A stretch of 64,000 nt of DNA. Origin: Pseudarthrobacter sp. NBSH8. GTDB lineage: Bacteria > Actinomycetota > Actinomycetes > Actinomycetales > Micrococcaceae. The DNA lies in assembly GCF_014217545.1 (NCBI RefSeq), contig NZ_CP043178.1, positions 372,001-436,000 on the forward strand, written 5' to 3'. The notes below the pieces were generated by a model, which did not search any database, had not been told where the DNA came from, and worked only from the letters and a program-made list of their open reading frames with translations. Shown here in pieces: positions 15,973 to 25,597 of this stretch; position 1 is the stretch's first letter; each line of letters begins with the position of its first letter. Both the position numbers and the translations under genes were made by a program.

Positions 15973-18306
15973 ATGGCTCTTATCACCGCGGACCGTGAAC
16001 GGTTCCCCAACACCCCCTGGCAGCTTGTGGAAACACGCCACCAGCCGGGCAGCGCGGGCACGCTGGAAACGCTCTTTGCCCTTGGCAACGGGCATCTGGG
16101 TATCCGTGGCGCCCACTGGGCGGCCGCGGACGCCGATCTTCCGGGCAGCTTCATCAATGGCCTGCACGAGATCTGGGATATCAAGCACGCGGAGAACGCA
16201 TTCGGTTTCGCCCGGACCGGACAGCGGATCATCTACATCCCGGATGCGAACAACTTCACAGTGGTCATCGACGGTGAGAGCCTCATGCTCGCCGAATCGA
16301 CAGTCCTGGATTACCGCCGCTCCGTTGACTTCGCCACCGGCATCTACGAATGCCGCATCACCTGGCTGTGCCGGTCCGGCGCCACGGTGACCACCACCGA
16401 ACGTCGCGCCGTGGGCTTCGCCTCACGTGGCAGCCTGGGCATCTCGCTCGAAGTGGCTTCGGACCGCGAGGTTTCCGCCGACGTGACGTCGTCCGTCATC
16501 AACCGCCAGGACCAGCCTGTGGAGGACCACTCGGCGCATGACCCGCGCCGGGCAGGCCGGCACGCCGGCCGGGTCCTCCTGCCGGTAAGGACCGACGGCG
16601 GCGACGGCTCGCTCCGACTTTCCTGGGAAGCGGCGGAATCCGGGCAGCGCGTAGGAATCGCCGTGGACCACTGGACCTCGGCCGGGCACCAGCCTTTCGA
16701 GACTGTGGCGGGCGAGGATGAAAGCAGCGTCCGCTATGTCCTGGCAGTAGGTGCCCAGGAGCCGTTCCGGCTGGAAAAGAGCGTCAGTTACGCAGCGGGC
16801 CGCGGCGTCCAGGACTCGGCTCGGGACGCCGCGGAGGCCGCCGAAGCCGGGCTCCGGACTGTGGAGGACATCTTCACCGAGAGCAGCGAGCACTACCGCG
16901 CGTACTGGGCCACCTCGGACATCATGGTGGGCGGCCAGCCCGAACTCCAGCAGGCCATCCGCTGGAACTTGTTCCAGCTTGCCCAGGCCACCGCTCGGGC
17001 CGACATCGCAGGCATCCCCGCAAAAGGTGTCACAGGCTCAGGTTATGAGGGGCACTATTTCTGGGACCAGGAGGTCTACCTCCTGCCCTACCTCACGTAC
17101 ACCAACCCCGACGGCGCCCGCCAGGTCCTCGAGTTCCGGCATGACATGCTGCCGGCCGCCAAGATCAGGGCCAAGGAGCTCAGCGTGGACGGCGCGCTGT
17201 TCCCGTGGCGCACCATCAACGGCCTTGAAGCCAGCGCCTATTACGCCGCCGGCACCGCGCAGTTCCACATCGCAGCCGCCATCGCCTTCGCCACCAACCG
17301 CTACCTGTGGGCCAGCGGCGACGAAACCTTCCGCGGAGGCATGGGCGCCGAACTGCTGATCGAAACCGCCCGCATGTGGAGCTCCCTGGGCTTCTTCGGC
17401 AAGGACGGGCAATTCCACATCCACGGTGTTACCGGTCCGGACGAATACACGGCCGTTGTCAATGACAACCTCTACACCAACGTGATGGCCCGGTTTAACC
17501 TCCGCGCCGCCGCAGCGTTGGACCACCCGGAGATCGACGACGCGGAACGCGAGCTGTGGGAGCAGGCAGCGAACCGCATGCAACTGCCGTTCGACGATGA
17601 CCTGCAGGTCTACTCGCAGGACAACGACTTCATGACCCTGGAATCGTGGGACTGGACTACTCCCCGGTCCAAGTACCCGCTGCTGCTGAACTTCCACCCG
17701 CTGGTGATCTACCGGCACCAGGTGCTCAAGCAGGCAGACACGGTGCTGGCTATGTTCCTGCAGTGGCAGGATTTCTCCGCCGACGAGAAGCGCCGCGCAT
17801 TCGATTTCTACGACCCCATCACCACTGGCGATTCCACCCTGTCCGCCTGCGTGCAGGGAATCATGGCTGCCGAGGTGGGGCACCCCGAAGCTGCCCTGGA
17901 GCACTTCACGAACGCCGTTTTCATCGACCTGGACGACACCCACGGAAACACCATCGACGGCGTGCACATCGCCTCCGCCGGGGGAGTCTGGAGCTCGCTT
18001 GTCTCCGGCTTTGCCGGGCTCCGGGACCAGGGCCACCTGCCGTTCTTCGATCCGAGGCTTCCGGCGGAGTGGGAGGCATTGTCCTTCCACCTGAAGATCC
18101 AAGGACGGCTGCTGCTGGTGGAGCTCGACGCCGGTGCACTCACCCTCAGCATCCGCAGCGGCGGACCGCTCGACGTGGATGTCCGCGGCCAGGTGCACAC
18201 CATTGGTGAAGATGCAGTCCGGGTTGCCCTGGATCCCTTTGAGGTTCCGGAACGCACTGTCTTCCCCAGCGGGCCTCCGACGGCGAGCCTCCCCATTGTG
18301 AGGTGA
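15973..18306 (+). CDS. glycoside hydrolase family 65 disaccharide phosphorylase (maltose/trehalose/kojibiose type)
   Basis: 777 residues, full length. The N-terminal beta-sandwich (to about 290) includes LFALGNGHLGIRGAHWAAA. The (alpha/alpha)6 barrel contains GYEGHYFWDQEVYLLPYLTY, the phosphate-site region and the catalytic acid Glu at about residue 490 in VTGPDEYTAVVNDN; HIASAGGVWSSLV closes the barrel. GH65 phosphorylases split an alpha-glucoside with phosphate to beta-glucose-1-phosphate plus a sugar. Which disaccharide is used cannot be told from sequence. It is 81 nt downstream of pgmB in the same operon, under the LacI-type operator. No dedicated transporter lies beside it. Confidence 0.92.
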   Translation: MALITADRERFPNTPWQLVETRHQPGSAGTLETLFALGNGHLGIRGAHWAAADADLPGSFINGLHEIWDIKHAENAFGFARTGQRIIYIPDANNFTVVIDGESLMLAESTVLDYRRSVDFATGIYECRITWLCRSGATVTTTERRAVGFASRGSLGISLEVASDREVSADVTSSVINRQDQPVEDHSAHDPRRAGRHAGRVLLPVRTDGGDGSLRLSWEAAESGQRVGIAVDHWTSAGHQPFETVAGEDESSVRYVLAVGAQEPFRLEKSVSYAAGRGVQDSARDAAEAAEAGLRTVEDIFTESSEHYRAYWATSDIMVGGQPELQQAIRWNLFQLAQATARADIAGIPAKGVTGSGYEGHYFWDQEVYLLPYLTYTNPDGARQVLEFRHDMLPAAKIRAKELSVDGALFPWRTINGLEASAYYAAGTAQFHIAAAIAFATNRYLWASGDETFRGGMGAELLIETARMWSSLGFFGKDGQFHIHGVTGPDEYTAVVNDNLYTNVMARFNLRAAAALDHPEIDDAERELWEQAANRMQLPFDDDLQVYSQDNDFMTLESWDWTTPRSKYPLLLNFHPLVIYRHQVLKQADTVLAMFLQWQDFSADEKRRAFDFYDPITTGDSTLSACVQGIMAAEVGHPEAALEHFTNAVFIDLDDTHGNTIDGVHIASAGGVWSSLVSGFAGLRDQGHLPFFDPRLPAEWEALSFHLKIQGRLLLVELDAGALTLSIRSGGPLDVDVRGQVHTIGEDAVRVALDPFEVPERTVFPSGPPTASLPIVR

Positions 18307-18369
18307 GGCTCCCGCCTGAGGTGATTCCGCGCCTCAGGTGATTGCGCGCCTGAGGTTAAGCAGGCAGCG

Positions 18370-19707
18370 TCAGTCTCCTGCCGCCGTCGCGCGTTCCACT
18401 TCTGCTGGCCTCTCCAGCGGGTGGGCCAGTTCGTCGGCGGGCATCCGGGCAGCGATCATGGCGATCACCGCCAGGACGGGACAGACGCCGCCGGCGAAGA
18501 GGAAGATCGCCCAAATCGGGAACACCTCGGCTGCCGGTCCGGCCAGCGCCATGGAGACCGGCATCAGCGCGAGGGACACAAAAAAGTCGAGGCTGGATAC
18601 CCGTCCCAGCAGGTGGCTGGGCACGCGTCGTTGCAGCAGCGTTCCCCAGATGACCATGCCCACGCTGCCGGTTGCCCCGAACACAAACATCGCGGCGGCC
18701 ATGGTCCAGAAGTTGTCCAGAATACCGACGGCGGCCAGTGGCAGGCTGCCTGCACCCCAGGACACCATCATGACCGAGAGGTAGCGGCGCGGCAGTTTCA
18801 GGGACGCGGTCACCAGCGAACCGGCGGCCCCGCCCACGCCCATCACTGCAAGCAGGAAGCCGAACATGCGCGAGTCGCCGCCGAGTTGGTCACGGACCAC
18901 AAACGGCATCAGCACTTCGATGGGGCCAATCAGGAAGAGCACGGAAACGCAGGCCCACAGCAGGGTCCACAGCAGCCACGGGGTGCGGATGGTGTAGCTG
19001 ACGCCCTCGCGGAGGTCGTGGAAGACGGACGTCTTCGCGGCACCCGTTGTCCCGGCCTCGGCCTCGGCGCTCCGGCCGTGAGCCCTGCCGTCGGCCCCGT
19101 TGTGGGGCGCCCCCAGCGCATGGCGCCCCAGGAAGTTCAGGATGATGAACGCCAGTAGATGGCAGGTGGCCACTCCGGTCACGGCGTGCGACGGCGAAAG
19201 CGCCGCCACCACCACGCCCGCCACGGCGGGTCCGGCAGCCTGCTGCAGGATGGGCCGCATGGTCCCCTCCATGCCGTTCGCGGCCAGCAGGTCTTCGGGC
19301 GGCAGTATGCGCGGCAGGATCGCGGAGTAGGCGGGGAAGAAGAACGCGGCGCCCACGCCCAGGACAAAGCTTCCCACGGCAAGGTGCCACAGCTGCAGCC
19401 AGCCAGCCATGGCGAGCCCGCTGATCGCCGCGATAATCGCCAGGTTGGCGCCTTCGACGGCAATGATGAGGAGCCGCTGCGGCACACGGTCAGCGGCGAT
19501 CCCGCCGGCGAGGACAAAAGCCACCAGGCCGATGCTGCCGGCGGTGGCCACCAGGGACAGTTCCAGCGGTCCGCCGCCGAGGTGGATCACCTGGTAGACC
19601 ATGGCGACAGCCCACATTCCCGATCCGAAAATGGAGATGGCCAGTGCGGAGATGAGGACCCGGTACTCACGGTGCGCAAAGGGCCGCAGGGCTTGAAGCA
19701 CGGGCAT
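18370..19707 (-). CDS. MFS exporter, EntS/MFS_3-like
   Basis: 445 residues, about 12 helices, with a Gly/Ala/Glu-rich cytoplasmic loop around residue 200 (ADGRAHGRSAEAEAG). The start PFAHREYRVLISALAISIFGSG and the segment AGGIAADRVPQRLLIIAVEG are typical of MFS_3 proteins such as enterobactin exporter relatives and macrolide efflux permeases. Role probably efflux of a small molecule; substrate not deducible. It is convergent with the GH65 gene; short CCTGAGG/CCTCAGG repeats lie between the two. Confidence 0.8.
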   Translation of the reverse strand: MPVLQALRPFAHREYRVLISALAISIFGSGMWAVAMVYQVIHLGGGPLELSLVATAGSIGLVAFVLAGGIAADRVPQRLLIIAVEGANLAIIAAISGLAMAGWLQLWHLAVGSFVLGVGAAFFFPAYSAILPRILPPEDLLAANGMEGTMRPILQQAAGPAVAGVVVAALSPSHAVTGVATCHLLAFIILNFLGRHALGAPHNGADGRAHGRSAEAEAGTTGAAKTSVFHDLREGVSYTIRTPWLLWTLLWACVSVLFLIGPIEVLMPFVVRDQLGGDSRMFGFLLAVMGVGGAAGSLVTASLKLPRRYLSVMMVSWGAGSLPLAAVGILDNFWTMAAAMFVFGATGSVGMVIWGTLLQRRVPSHLLGRVSSLDFFVSLALMPVSMALAGPAAEVFPIWAIFLFAGGVCPVLAVIAMIAARMPADELAHPLERPAEVERATAAGD

Positions 19708-19861
19708 AGGGCAAGTCTAGGCTCGGCCGGTTCTTGGCGTAACTCAGAGGCATGGTTCGGTTGGGGCCGGAACCGCATTAGTCTTAAGCACCCTTAGTGT
19801 TAAGGCAGGTCCGCAGCCAAAACTGCCGGCGGACACAAGCAGTACCGAAGCAGAGGTGACC

Positions 19862-20665
19862 ATGGCCAGGCGCAGAAATCCCGCAGTACGTATCGCACAG
19901 GAGACCGCCCATAACGCGGTGTTCGACTCCGACGGCAAACCGAAACCCGGCGTCCACAACGTGCTCCTCCGGGCAGTCGAAATCCAGCGGCCCCTGGTGC
20001 TCGCCTACGTCCGGCGGCTGCAACGAAAACACCCGCGCGCCAGTGCCGCCAAGCTCGCGGAGATCCTCGAACGCGACTACCTTCGGGCGGTGGCTGGCGG
20101 CGGTGCAATCGTTGGCGCAACTGCCGTTGTGCCCGGCGTCGGAACCGTGGCTTCCCTGGGCCTCTCCGCTGCGGCTACCGTTGGCTTCCTGGAAGCCACA
20201 GCCCTCTATGCCACGTCGCTGGCGGAACTCCATGGCATCCGGCTGACCAACCCGGAAAAGGCCAGCACCATGGTCATGGCCATCATGCTGGGCGAAGAAG
20301 GCACGGCACTGCTGGGAACGCTGAGCGGCCAGGCCATGGGCAAGGGAGCCAGCCCCACGCAGGCGTGGGGCAACGTGCTGACCAAGTCCATGCCATCGGG
20401 CTTCGGTGCCATTCGGAACAAGATCCAGAAGGCCTTCCTCAAGAACCTGCTCAAACGCCAGGGCACTGCGCTGCTTGGCCGGGCGCTTCCGTTCGGTATC
20501 GGTGCGGTGGTGGGCGGTGCCGGTAACCTCATAATGGGCCGCGCCGTGGTGGCGAACGCCAAGGAGGCCTTTGGCCCCGTGCCGGACACCATCCCGGGGG
20601 AGCTCAAGGCCGTGGCGGCGGAACCGGAAAAACTTACTCTGGAGGGCAACAACCTTGGATCTTAA
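19862..20665 (+). CDS. membrane-associated protein of unknown function, possibly EcsC-like
   Basis: 267 residues. A basic N-terminus (MARRRNPAVRIAQETAHNAV) leads to a helical region (KHPRASAAKLAEILERDYL), then a Gly/Ala-rich hydrophobic segment (GGGAIVGATAVVPGVGTVAS, about 80-115) and a second near 210-235. The arrangement recalls actinobacterial EcsC-like proteins, but I am not certain of the family. The ATG after AGAGG is preferred to a GTG two codons upstream. The gene ends inside the start of pxpA. Confidence 0.6.
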   Translation: MARRRNPAVRIAQETAHNAVFDSDGKPKPGVHNVLLRAVEIQRPLVLAYVRRLQRKHPRASAAKLAEILERDYLRAVAGGGAIVGATAVVPGVGTVASLGLSAAATVGFLEATALYATSLAELHGIRLTNPEKASTMVMAIMLGEEGTALLGTLSGQAMGKGASPTQAWGNVLTKSMPSGFGAIRNKIQKAFLKNLLKRQGTALLGRALPFGIGAVVGGAGNLIMGRAVVANAKEAFGPVPDTIPGELKAVAAEPEKLTLEGNNLGS

Positions 20666-21404
20666 CGCTGACCTCGGCGAATCGTTCGGCTCGTGGAACA
20701 TGGGGAACGACGCCGCGATGTTCCGGCTCGTGACGAGCGCCAACGTGGCCTGCGGCTTCCACGCCGGTGATCCCATCACCATGCTGGACAGCTGCCGCGC
20801 CGCCTTCGAACTTGATGTGACCGTCGGTGCGCACGTGGGGTATCGGGACCTGGCCGGGTTCGGCCGCCGGTCCCTGGACATGTCCTTCGACGAGCTCTTC
20901 GGCGACGTGCTCTATCAGCTGGGCGCGCTCGACGGCGTGGCGCACGCCGTCGGTGCCTCCGTTGACTACGTCAAGCCGCATGGCGCCCTGTACAACCGCC
21001 TGGTTCACGACGCCGAGCAGGCCTCTGCCATGGTCGCCGCCATCCAGGCCTACGACCCCGGGCTGCCGATCCTCGGGCTGCCCGGCTCGCAGCTGCTGAT
21101 CCAGGCCAAGGAAGCCGGCCACCCGGTGTTTGTTGAGGCCTTTGTGGACCGCGCCTACCAGGCGGACGGGACCTTGGTGCCGCGCTCCCAGACTGGTGCT
21201 GTCCTGCACGACGTCGACTCGATCGTTGAGCGGGCCGTGCGGCTCGCGACGAAGGGCGAAGTTGTCGCAGTCGACGGCACGGTGGTTCAGGTCAGGCCCG
21301 ACTCCCTGTGCATCCACGGCGACACCCCCGGGGCCGTGGAGATGGCCGCCGGTGTTCGTGCCGGACTCGAAGCGGCCGGCGTTCAGCTGGAGTCCTTCGC
21401 GTAG
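20655..21404 (+). CDS. pxpA: 5-oxoprolinase subunit PxpA (LamB/YcsF family)
   Basis: 249 residues starting LDLNADLGESFGSWNMGND, the invariant LamB/YcsF N-terminus, with NVACGFHAGDP, VGAHVGYRDLAGFGRR, VKPHGALYN and LCIHGDTP. PxpA works with PxpB and PxpC in ATP-dependent opening of 5-oxoproline (pyroglutamate) to glutamate. No pxpB/pxpC lies beside it here, so partners must be elsewhere. The best start is TTG, 8 nt after GGAGGG, overlapping the upstream gene by 11 nt; the frame continues upstream but without homology. Confidence 0.88.
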   Translation: MDLNADLGESFGSWNMGNDAAMFRLVTSANVACGFHAGDPITMLDSCRAAFELDVTVGAHVGYRDLAGFGRRSLDMSFDELFGDVLYQLGALDGVAHAVGASVDYVKPHGALYNRLVHDAEQASAMVAAIQAYDPGLPILGLPGSQLLIQAKEAGHPVFVEAFVDRAYQADGTLVPRSQTGAVLHDVDSIVERAVRLATKGEVVAVDGTVVQVRPDSLCIHGDTPGAVEMAAGVRAGLEAAGVQLESFA

Positions 21405-21414
21405 TCAGCCCACT

Positions 21415-21479
21415 GCAACGCGGGGTCACTTACGGCCCATGCCTCGCGCCAACATGGGCCGTAAGTGACCCCGCGTTGC
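21415..21479. repeat. 26-bp perfect hairpin between convergent genes
   Basis: Arms of 26 nt (outer GCAACGCGGGGTCACTTACG, continuing to CAT) are perfectly complementary around a 13-nt loop at 21441-21453. It sits 10 nt after the pxpA stop and 16 nt before the DUF445 stop, followed by TTTT on the + strand. It probably acts as a bidirectional terminator and belongs to the group of long intergenic palindromes in this window. Confidence 0.8.
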
Positions 21480-21495
21480 TTTTGGAAGGGCCAGG

Positions 21496-22845
21496 TCAGC
21501 CGAAGACCAGGTGCGCCGCGCTGAAGATGACCAGCCCGGCCAGTGAGCCCACCACTGTGCCGTTGATCCGGATGAACTGCAGGTCCTTGCCCACCTGGAG
21601 TTCGATTTTCTGCGACGTTTCCTCGGCATCCCAGCGGGCCACGGTATCGGTGATCACGCCTGCGATGTCGGAGCGGTAGGTCCGCACCAGGTAGCCGGCG
21701 GCGTCGCCGATCCAGGCGTTGACCTTGCCGGCAAGTTCGGCGTCGTTCACCAGCCGTGAGCCGAAATCGCGTACTGCCGCCCTGAACCGCACCGTCAGCT
21801 CGCTGTCCGGATCGTCCACCGCAGACAGCAGGGCGCTCTTCACGGTTCCCCAGGTGCGGGAGGCCAGCTCGCGGACCTCGGGGTCTCCCAGAACCTGTGC
21901 CTTGATGTCCTCGGCCCGGGCGATCATGACGGGATCATGCTGAAGATCCTGCGCGAGGTCGTTCAGGTACTTGTCGATCTGCTGCCGCACCTGGTGGTTC
22001 GGATCGGACTGCACGGCGCGCGCGAACTTGAGGATCTCCACGTAAACCTTGTCGCCCACCAGCCCGTCCACAAACTGCGGGACCCAGGTCGGGGAGCGGT
22101 CCGAGACCAGCCGGCTGACGGTTTCGTGGTTGTCGTCCACCCAGTCCGCGGCGCGGTCCACCAGCAGGTCCACCAGCTTGTGGTGGTGCCCGTCGGCAAA
22201 AATCCGTTCCGCCATCCTGCCTACGGGCGGTCCCCACGGCGGAGCCAGCAGGTGCTTACGCACCATTCCCTCGATGACCGCCTGGACGTCGTCGTCGTTC
22301 AACACCTTGAACGCACCGCGGATGACGGCGGCACCCTCCTTCGCCACCCGCTCGGCGCCACCCGGCCCGGCAAGCCATTGGCCGGCCTTTCCGGCGACGT
22401 TTACGCTGGCCAGCTTGTCCTGGACCACCTGTTCCGACAGGAAGTTGGTCTCCACAAATTCACCCAGCGACGCCCCGATCTGGTCCTTGCGGCGCGGGAT
22501 AATGGCGGTGTGCGGGATCTTGATGCCCATGGGGTACTTGAAGAGCGCGGTGACGGCGAACCAGTCGGCCAGCGCGCCCACCATGCCGCCCTCAGCAGCG
22601 GCGCGGACGTACTGCAGCCACGGATATTCCTTCTGCAGCGCGAACGCGAAGACAAAGATGACCGCCATGGAAATGAGGAGTCCCAGCGCCAGAAGCTTCA
22701 TTTTCCGCAGCGCTGCCGCCTTTTCGGCGTCCCCGGCGCTGAGCTGATGACCGGCGACGGCGGCACTGGCCTTGGGGGACCGCGACGCGGGATCTGGGGG
22801 CCCGGGCGGGGGCTGGCGGGTAGTTGGCTCAGAGTTCACCTGCAT
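21496..22845 (-). CDS. DUF445-family membrane protein
   Basis: 449 residues. A Pro-rich N-terminus of about 45 residues precedes helix LLALGLLISMAVIFVFAFAL. The DUF445 signature EGGMVGALADWFAVTALFKYPMG (given here in part as GGMVGALADWFAVTALF) and IPHTAIIPRRKDQIGASLG follows. A long helical domain runs to a C-terminal hydrophobic segment (VVGSLAGLVIFSAAHLVFG), so both ends are membrane-anchored. The family (YheB/YjiN relatives) has no settled function. Short gap to the divergent GDPD gene, so the promoters lie back to back. Confidence 0.85.
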   Translation of the reverse strand: MQVNSEPTTRQPPPGPPDPASRSPKASAAVAGHQLSAGDAEKAAALRKMKLLALGLLISMAVIFVFAFALQKEYPWLQYVRAAAEGGMVGALADWFAVTALFKYPMGIKIPHTAIIPRRKDQIGASLGEFVETNFLSEQVVQDKLASVNVAGKAGQWLAGPGGAERVAKEGAAVIRGAFKVLNDDDVQAVIEGMVRKHLLAPPWGPPVGRMAERIFADGHHHKLVDLLVDRAADWVDDNHETVSRLVSDRSPTWVPQFVDGLVGDKVYVEILKFARAVQSDPNHQVRQQIDKYLNDLAQDLQHDPVMIARAEDIKAQVLGDPEVRELASRTWGTVKSALLSAVDDPDSELTVRFRAAVRDFGSRLVNDAELAGKVNAWIGDAAGYLVRTYRSDIAGVITDTVARWDAEETSQKIELQVGKDLQFIRINGTVVGSLAGLVIFSAAHLVFG

Positions 22846-22895
22846 GTGCCCAGCCTAGCCCCGCGCCGCCGGGCAGCGTCCGCTAGCGTGTCCTC

Positions 22896-23804
22896 ATGAC
22901 ATTCGAGGAGTCTGAGCCGGAAAGGCCACTGGTTTTTGCTCACCGGGGCGCCAGCGCGGCATTTGCCGAGCACACACGCGCCGCTTACCTCCAGGCGATA
23001 GCCGATGGCGCAGACGGGGTTGAGTGCGACGTCCACCTCACCCGGGACCAGCACGCCGTACTGCTGCATGACGCCAACCTGGACCGGACCTCGGACGGGA
23101 CCGGGCCCGTTGCGGACCGAACCCTGGCGGAGTTGCGGCTGCTGGACTTTTCGTCCTGGAAGGGCGCCCGGATCCCGGAGGAATACGGTGCCCGGTCTGA
23201 GCAGCTCCTGACCCTGCCGGAACTCCTAAACATCCTGCGCGGCGTTGGCCGGCCCATCGGACTGGCCATCGAGCTCAAGCACCCCAGTCCCTATCAGCTG
23301 AAACTGGAAGACCGTGTGCTGGACGTACTCCGGGCAGAAGGCTGGGACGCCGGAACTTCGAGGGTGGACAACGTCCGGGTGACGTTCATGAGCTTCAGCC
23401 CCGATTCGGTGAAGCATCTGCTCCGGAGTGTGCCGGCCGAATTCATCTGCCAGCTGGTGGACGACATCGACGTCGACGAACTCCGCGACGAACTGAGCCT
23501 GGGCCCCGTGACGGGCGGCGCAATCGCCAATTTGATGAAGGCGGCGCAGCTGGAAGGCGAACGCATCCTGGATGACTGCGAGGTGGGACTCGCGGGGCCG
23601 GGCATCATGTACGTCCGCACGCACGCACGGACGGTGCAGCGCTGGCTGGAATCCGGCCGCCGCTTCCGCGTGTGGACCGTGGATTCCGAGCGGGACGTGG
23701 CGCTCTGCCAGGGACTGGGGATTCACGAAATCACCACGAACAAACCTGCCAGTGTACTGGCGCAGCTCCAACCGAGCGGGCAACAGGTCCAGCTGCCCTC
23801 CTGA
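22896..23804 (+). CDS. glycerophosphodiester phosphodiesterase
   Basis: 302 residues, GDPD TIM barrel. LVFAHRGASAAFAEHTRAAY holds the first catalytic His and Arg; GVECDVHLTRDQHAVLLHDA holds the metal-binding Glu and Asp and the second His; GLAIELKHPS and the C-terminal VWTVDSERD segment complete the barrel. Without a signal peptide it should act in the cytoplasm, as UgpQ does, hydrolysing deacylated phospholipids to glycerol-3-phosphate and an alcohol. No glycerol-phosphate transporter is adjacent. Confidence 0.92.
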   Translation: MTFEESEPERPLVFAHRGASAAFAEHTRAAYLQAIADGADGVECDVHLTRDQHAVLLHDANLDRTSDGTGPVADRTLAELRLLDFSSWKGARIPEEYGARSEQLLTLPELLNILRGVGRPIGLAIELKHPSPYQLKLEDRVLDVLRAEGWDAGTSRVDNVRVTFMSFSPDSVKHLLRSVPAEFICQLVDDIDVDELRDELSLGPVTGGAIANLMKAAQLEGERILDDCEVGLAGPGIMYVRTHARTVQRWLESGRRFRVWTVDSERDVALCQGLGIHEITTNKPASVLAQLQPSGQQVQLPS

Positions 23805-23879
23805 GCCTGTGCTGTCTGCCTGTGTTATTTAGGCCTCTGCTGTTTAGCCGCCGGAGCGGCGCTGTGATTGAGTGGACCC

Positions 23880-24368
23880 ATGCCTTTTCGCTGGTCCGCC
23901 CGGGCCACCCAAACAGTCTCCGCGGCGGCCATGAGCGCGCTGCTGATGACCAGCGCCATGAAGCACTTCCGCGAGCCAAGGTTCTTCGAACAGGTGGTCC
24001 CTGACTACCTCTGCCGCGAGATTCCGGGTGCTCTTGGCGCGTCGCCGCGGGGGAGCGAAGCACCGGCGCCCGACGGCGGCAAGCGGCCCTTGGCCGTCAT
24101 GTCACGGGAGGAATGGATTGCGGTGAGCGGACTGCTGGAGGCGGGCGCCGCCGTCGGCCTCCTGATCCCGGTGACGCGGCAGGCTGCTGCCACCGCCGTT
24201 ACGGCTATGTTCGCGGTCTTCCTGGCCGGGCACGTGGACGCCCTTCGGCGCGCGTATGGCCCTGCCGGTTCGCCGGCGCAGCGCAACGTGCATACTGTCA
24301 GGCTGCCGCTTCAGGTGCCGCTGATCCTGTGGGCCTGGAGCCTGCGGAAACCGGGACGACGGCGATGA
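23880..24368 (+). CDS. DoxX-like small membrane protein
   Basis: 162 residues. The first helix is near residues 10-25 (VSAAAMSALLMTSAMKHF). A soluble loop follows, then VSGLLEAGAAVGLLIPVTRQ, TAVTAMFAVFLAGHVDALRR and a C-terminal helix LQVPLILWAWSLRK, giving the four-helix DoxX/DoxD plan. Function unknown. Its TGA overlaps the ATG of the azlC-like gene by 3 nt, so the three genes to azlD are translationally coupled. A TTG four codons upstream is an alternative start. Confidence 0.65.
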   Translation: MPFRWSARATQTVSAAAMSALLMTSAMKHFREPRFFEQVVPDYLCREIPGALGASPRGSEAPAPDGGKRPLAVMSREEWIAVSGLLEAGAAVGLLIPVTRQAAATAVTAMFAVFLAGHVDALRRAYGPAGSPAQRNVHTVRLPLQVPLILWAWSLRKPGRRR

Positions 24369-25180
24369 AGCTGCTCGCCTCGCCCGCCGTGCGGGTGGGA
24401 ATCTCGATCAGCATTGCAACGGGGCTTTACGGGATTTCCTTCGGCGCACTGTCTGTCACCTCCGGACTTGATTTCTGGCAAACCATGGCGCTCAGCCTGC
24501 TGCTCTTCAGCGGCGGCTCCCAGTTCGCGTTCATCGGTGTGGTGGCGGGCGGAGGATCCGGTATTGCCGCCATGAGCGCGGCCACGCTGTTGGGCATGCG
24601 GAACGGCATCTACGGCATGCAGCTCAACGCCCTCCTGCATCCGACAGGCTGGCGGCGGTATGTCGCGGCGCAGGTCACCATCGACGAGTCGACCGCCACC
24701 AGCAGCGGGCAGACTGATCCTGGTGAGCAACTCCGGGGTTTCTGGACGGCCGGCATTGGCATCTACATTCTCTGGAACCTGTTCACCGCAGTGGGTGCCC
24801 TCGCCGGCAGCGGGTTGGGCGATCCCAAGCAGTGGGGCCTGGACGGTGCAGCGGTGGCCGCATTCCTGGCCCTGCTGTGGCCTCGGCTCAAGGGCCGGGA
24901 ACCGGCGGCGATTGCTGTGGTGTGCGCCCTGGCCACGGTGGTGGCCGTGCCGTTCGTTCCCGCGGGCGTGCCCATCCTGATTGCCGCCGTCGTGGCTGCG
25001 CTGATCGGCTGGTTCAGCCACGGACGCAGTGATGAAGGCCTGGAACCGGACGTGGATCCCTACCACCCGCACCACGGGCGCCGGGACCGGATCAGCAACA
25101 CGCGCCGGGACAAAGAACCGGACACGCGTCGGGACAAGCACGGGGACGGCCACGGGCAGGCAGGGCAGGCGGGCACATGA
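24365..25180 (+). CDS. azlC: AzlC-family amino-acid exporter large subunit
   Basis: 271 residues. Helices include GISISIATGLYGISFGALSV, FWQTMALSLLLFSGGSQFAF and AATLLGMRNGIYGMQLNALL, the AzlC core of branched-chain amino acid exporters (BrnF in corynebacteria). A hydrophilic C-terminal tail of about 50 residues (DPYHPHHGRRDRI, then repeats of the RRDKEPD/RRDKHGD kind) is unusual and probably cytoplasmic. The coupled azlD follows, and AzlC with AzlD forms the transporter. Confidence 0.88.
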   Translation: MKLLASPAVRVGISISIATGLYGISFGALSVTSGLDFWQTMALSLLLFSGGSQFAFIGVVAGGGSGIAAMSAATLLGMRNGIYGMQLNALLHPTGWRRYVAAQVTIDESTATSSGQTDPGEQLRGFWTAGIGIYILWNLFTAVGALAGSGLGDPKQWGLDGAAVAAFLALLWPRLKGREPAAIAVVCALATVVAVPFVPAGVPILIAAVVAALIGWFSHGRSDEGLEPDVDPYHPHHGRRDRISNTRRDKEPDTRRDKHGDGHGQAGQAGT

Positions 25181-25488
25181 ATCTCTGGATCTGGTTGTTG
25201 CTGGCCTGCGTCCTTGCCTACGCCTGGAAACTGGTGGGCTATCTCGTCCCGGCAAAGCTGCTGAAGGACCCCCGGATGTCGCGTATTGCCGGCACCATGA
25301 CCATCGGACTGCTGGCATCGCTGACCATCGTCAACACTGTGGCGTCCGGCCAGACGCTGGCCGCCGACGCGCGGCTGGGAGCCCTCGCCGTCGCGGCCGT
25401 CGCACTGGCCTTTCGGGCGCCCTTCCTCGTGGTGGTTGTGGTGGGTGCCGGTGCTGCAGCCCTGCTGCGGCTGATCGGTTGGAACTGA
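25177..25488 (+). CDS. azlD: AzlD-family amino-acid exporter small subunit
   Basis: 103 residues, four predicted helices (LWIWLLLACVLAYAWKLVGY, IAGTMTIGLLASLTIVNTV, LAVAAVALAFRAPFLVVVVV, ending LLRLIGWN). This is the size and plan of AzlD/BrnE, obligate partner of AzlC. Start ATG overlaps the azlC stop by 4 nt. Confidence 0.87.
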   Translation: MNLWIWLLLACVLAYAWKLVGYLVPAKLLKDPRMSRIAGTMTIGLLASLTIVNTVASGQTLAADARLGALAVAAVALAFRAPFLVVVVVGAGAAALLRLIGWN

Positions 25489-25597
25489 CCGTCCAACTTG
25501 TGAAACCGGCATCAAACTACTGGTGGTGCGGTTCACATGCGTTGTAGCATGGGCCTGGCTATGCAGTTGGCCGTGGACTCTCGTGAGAGCGCTGGCC

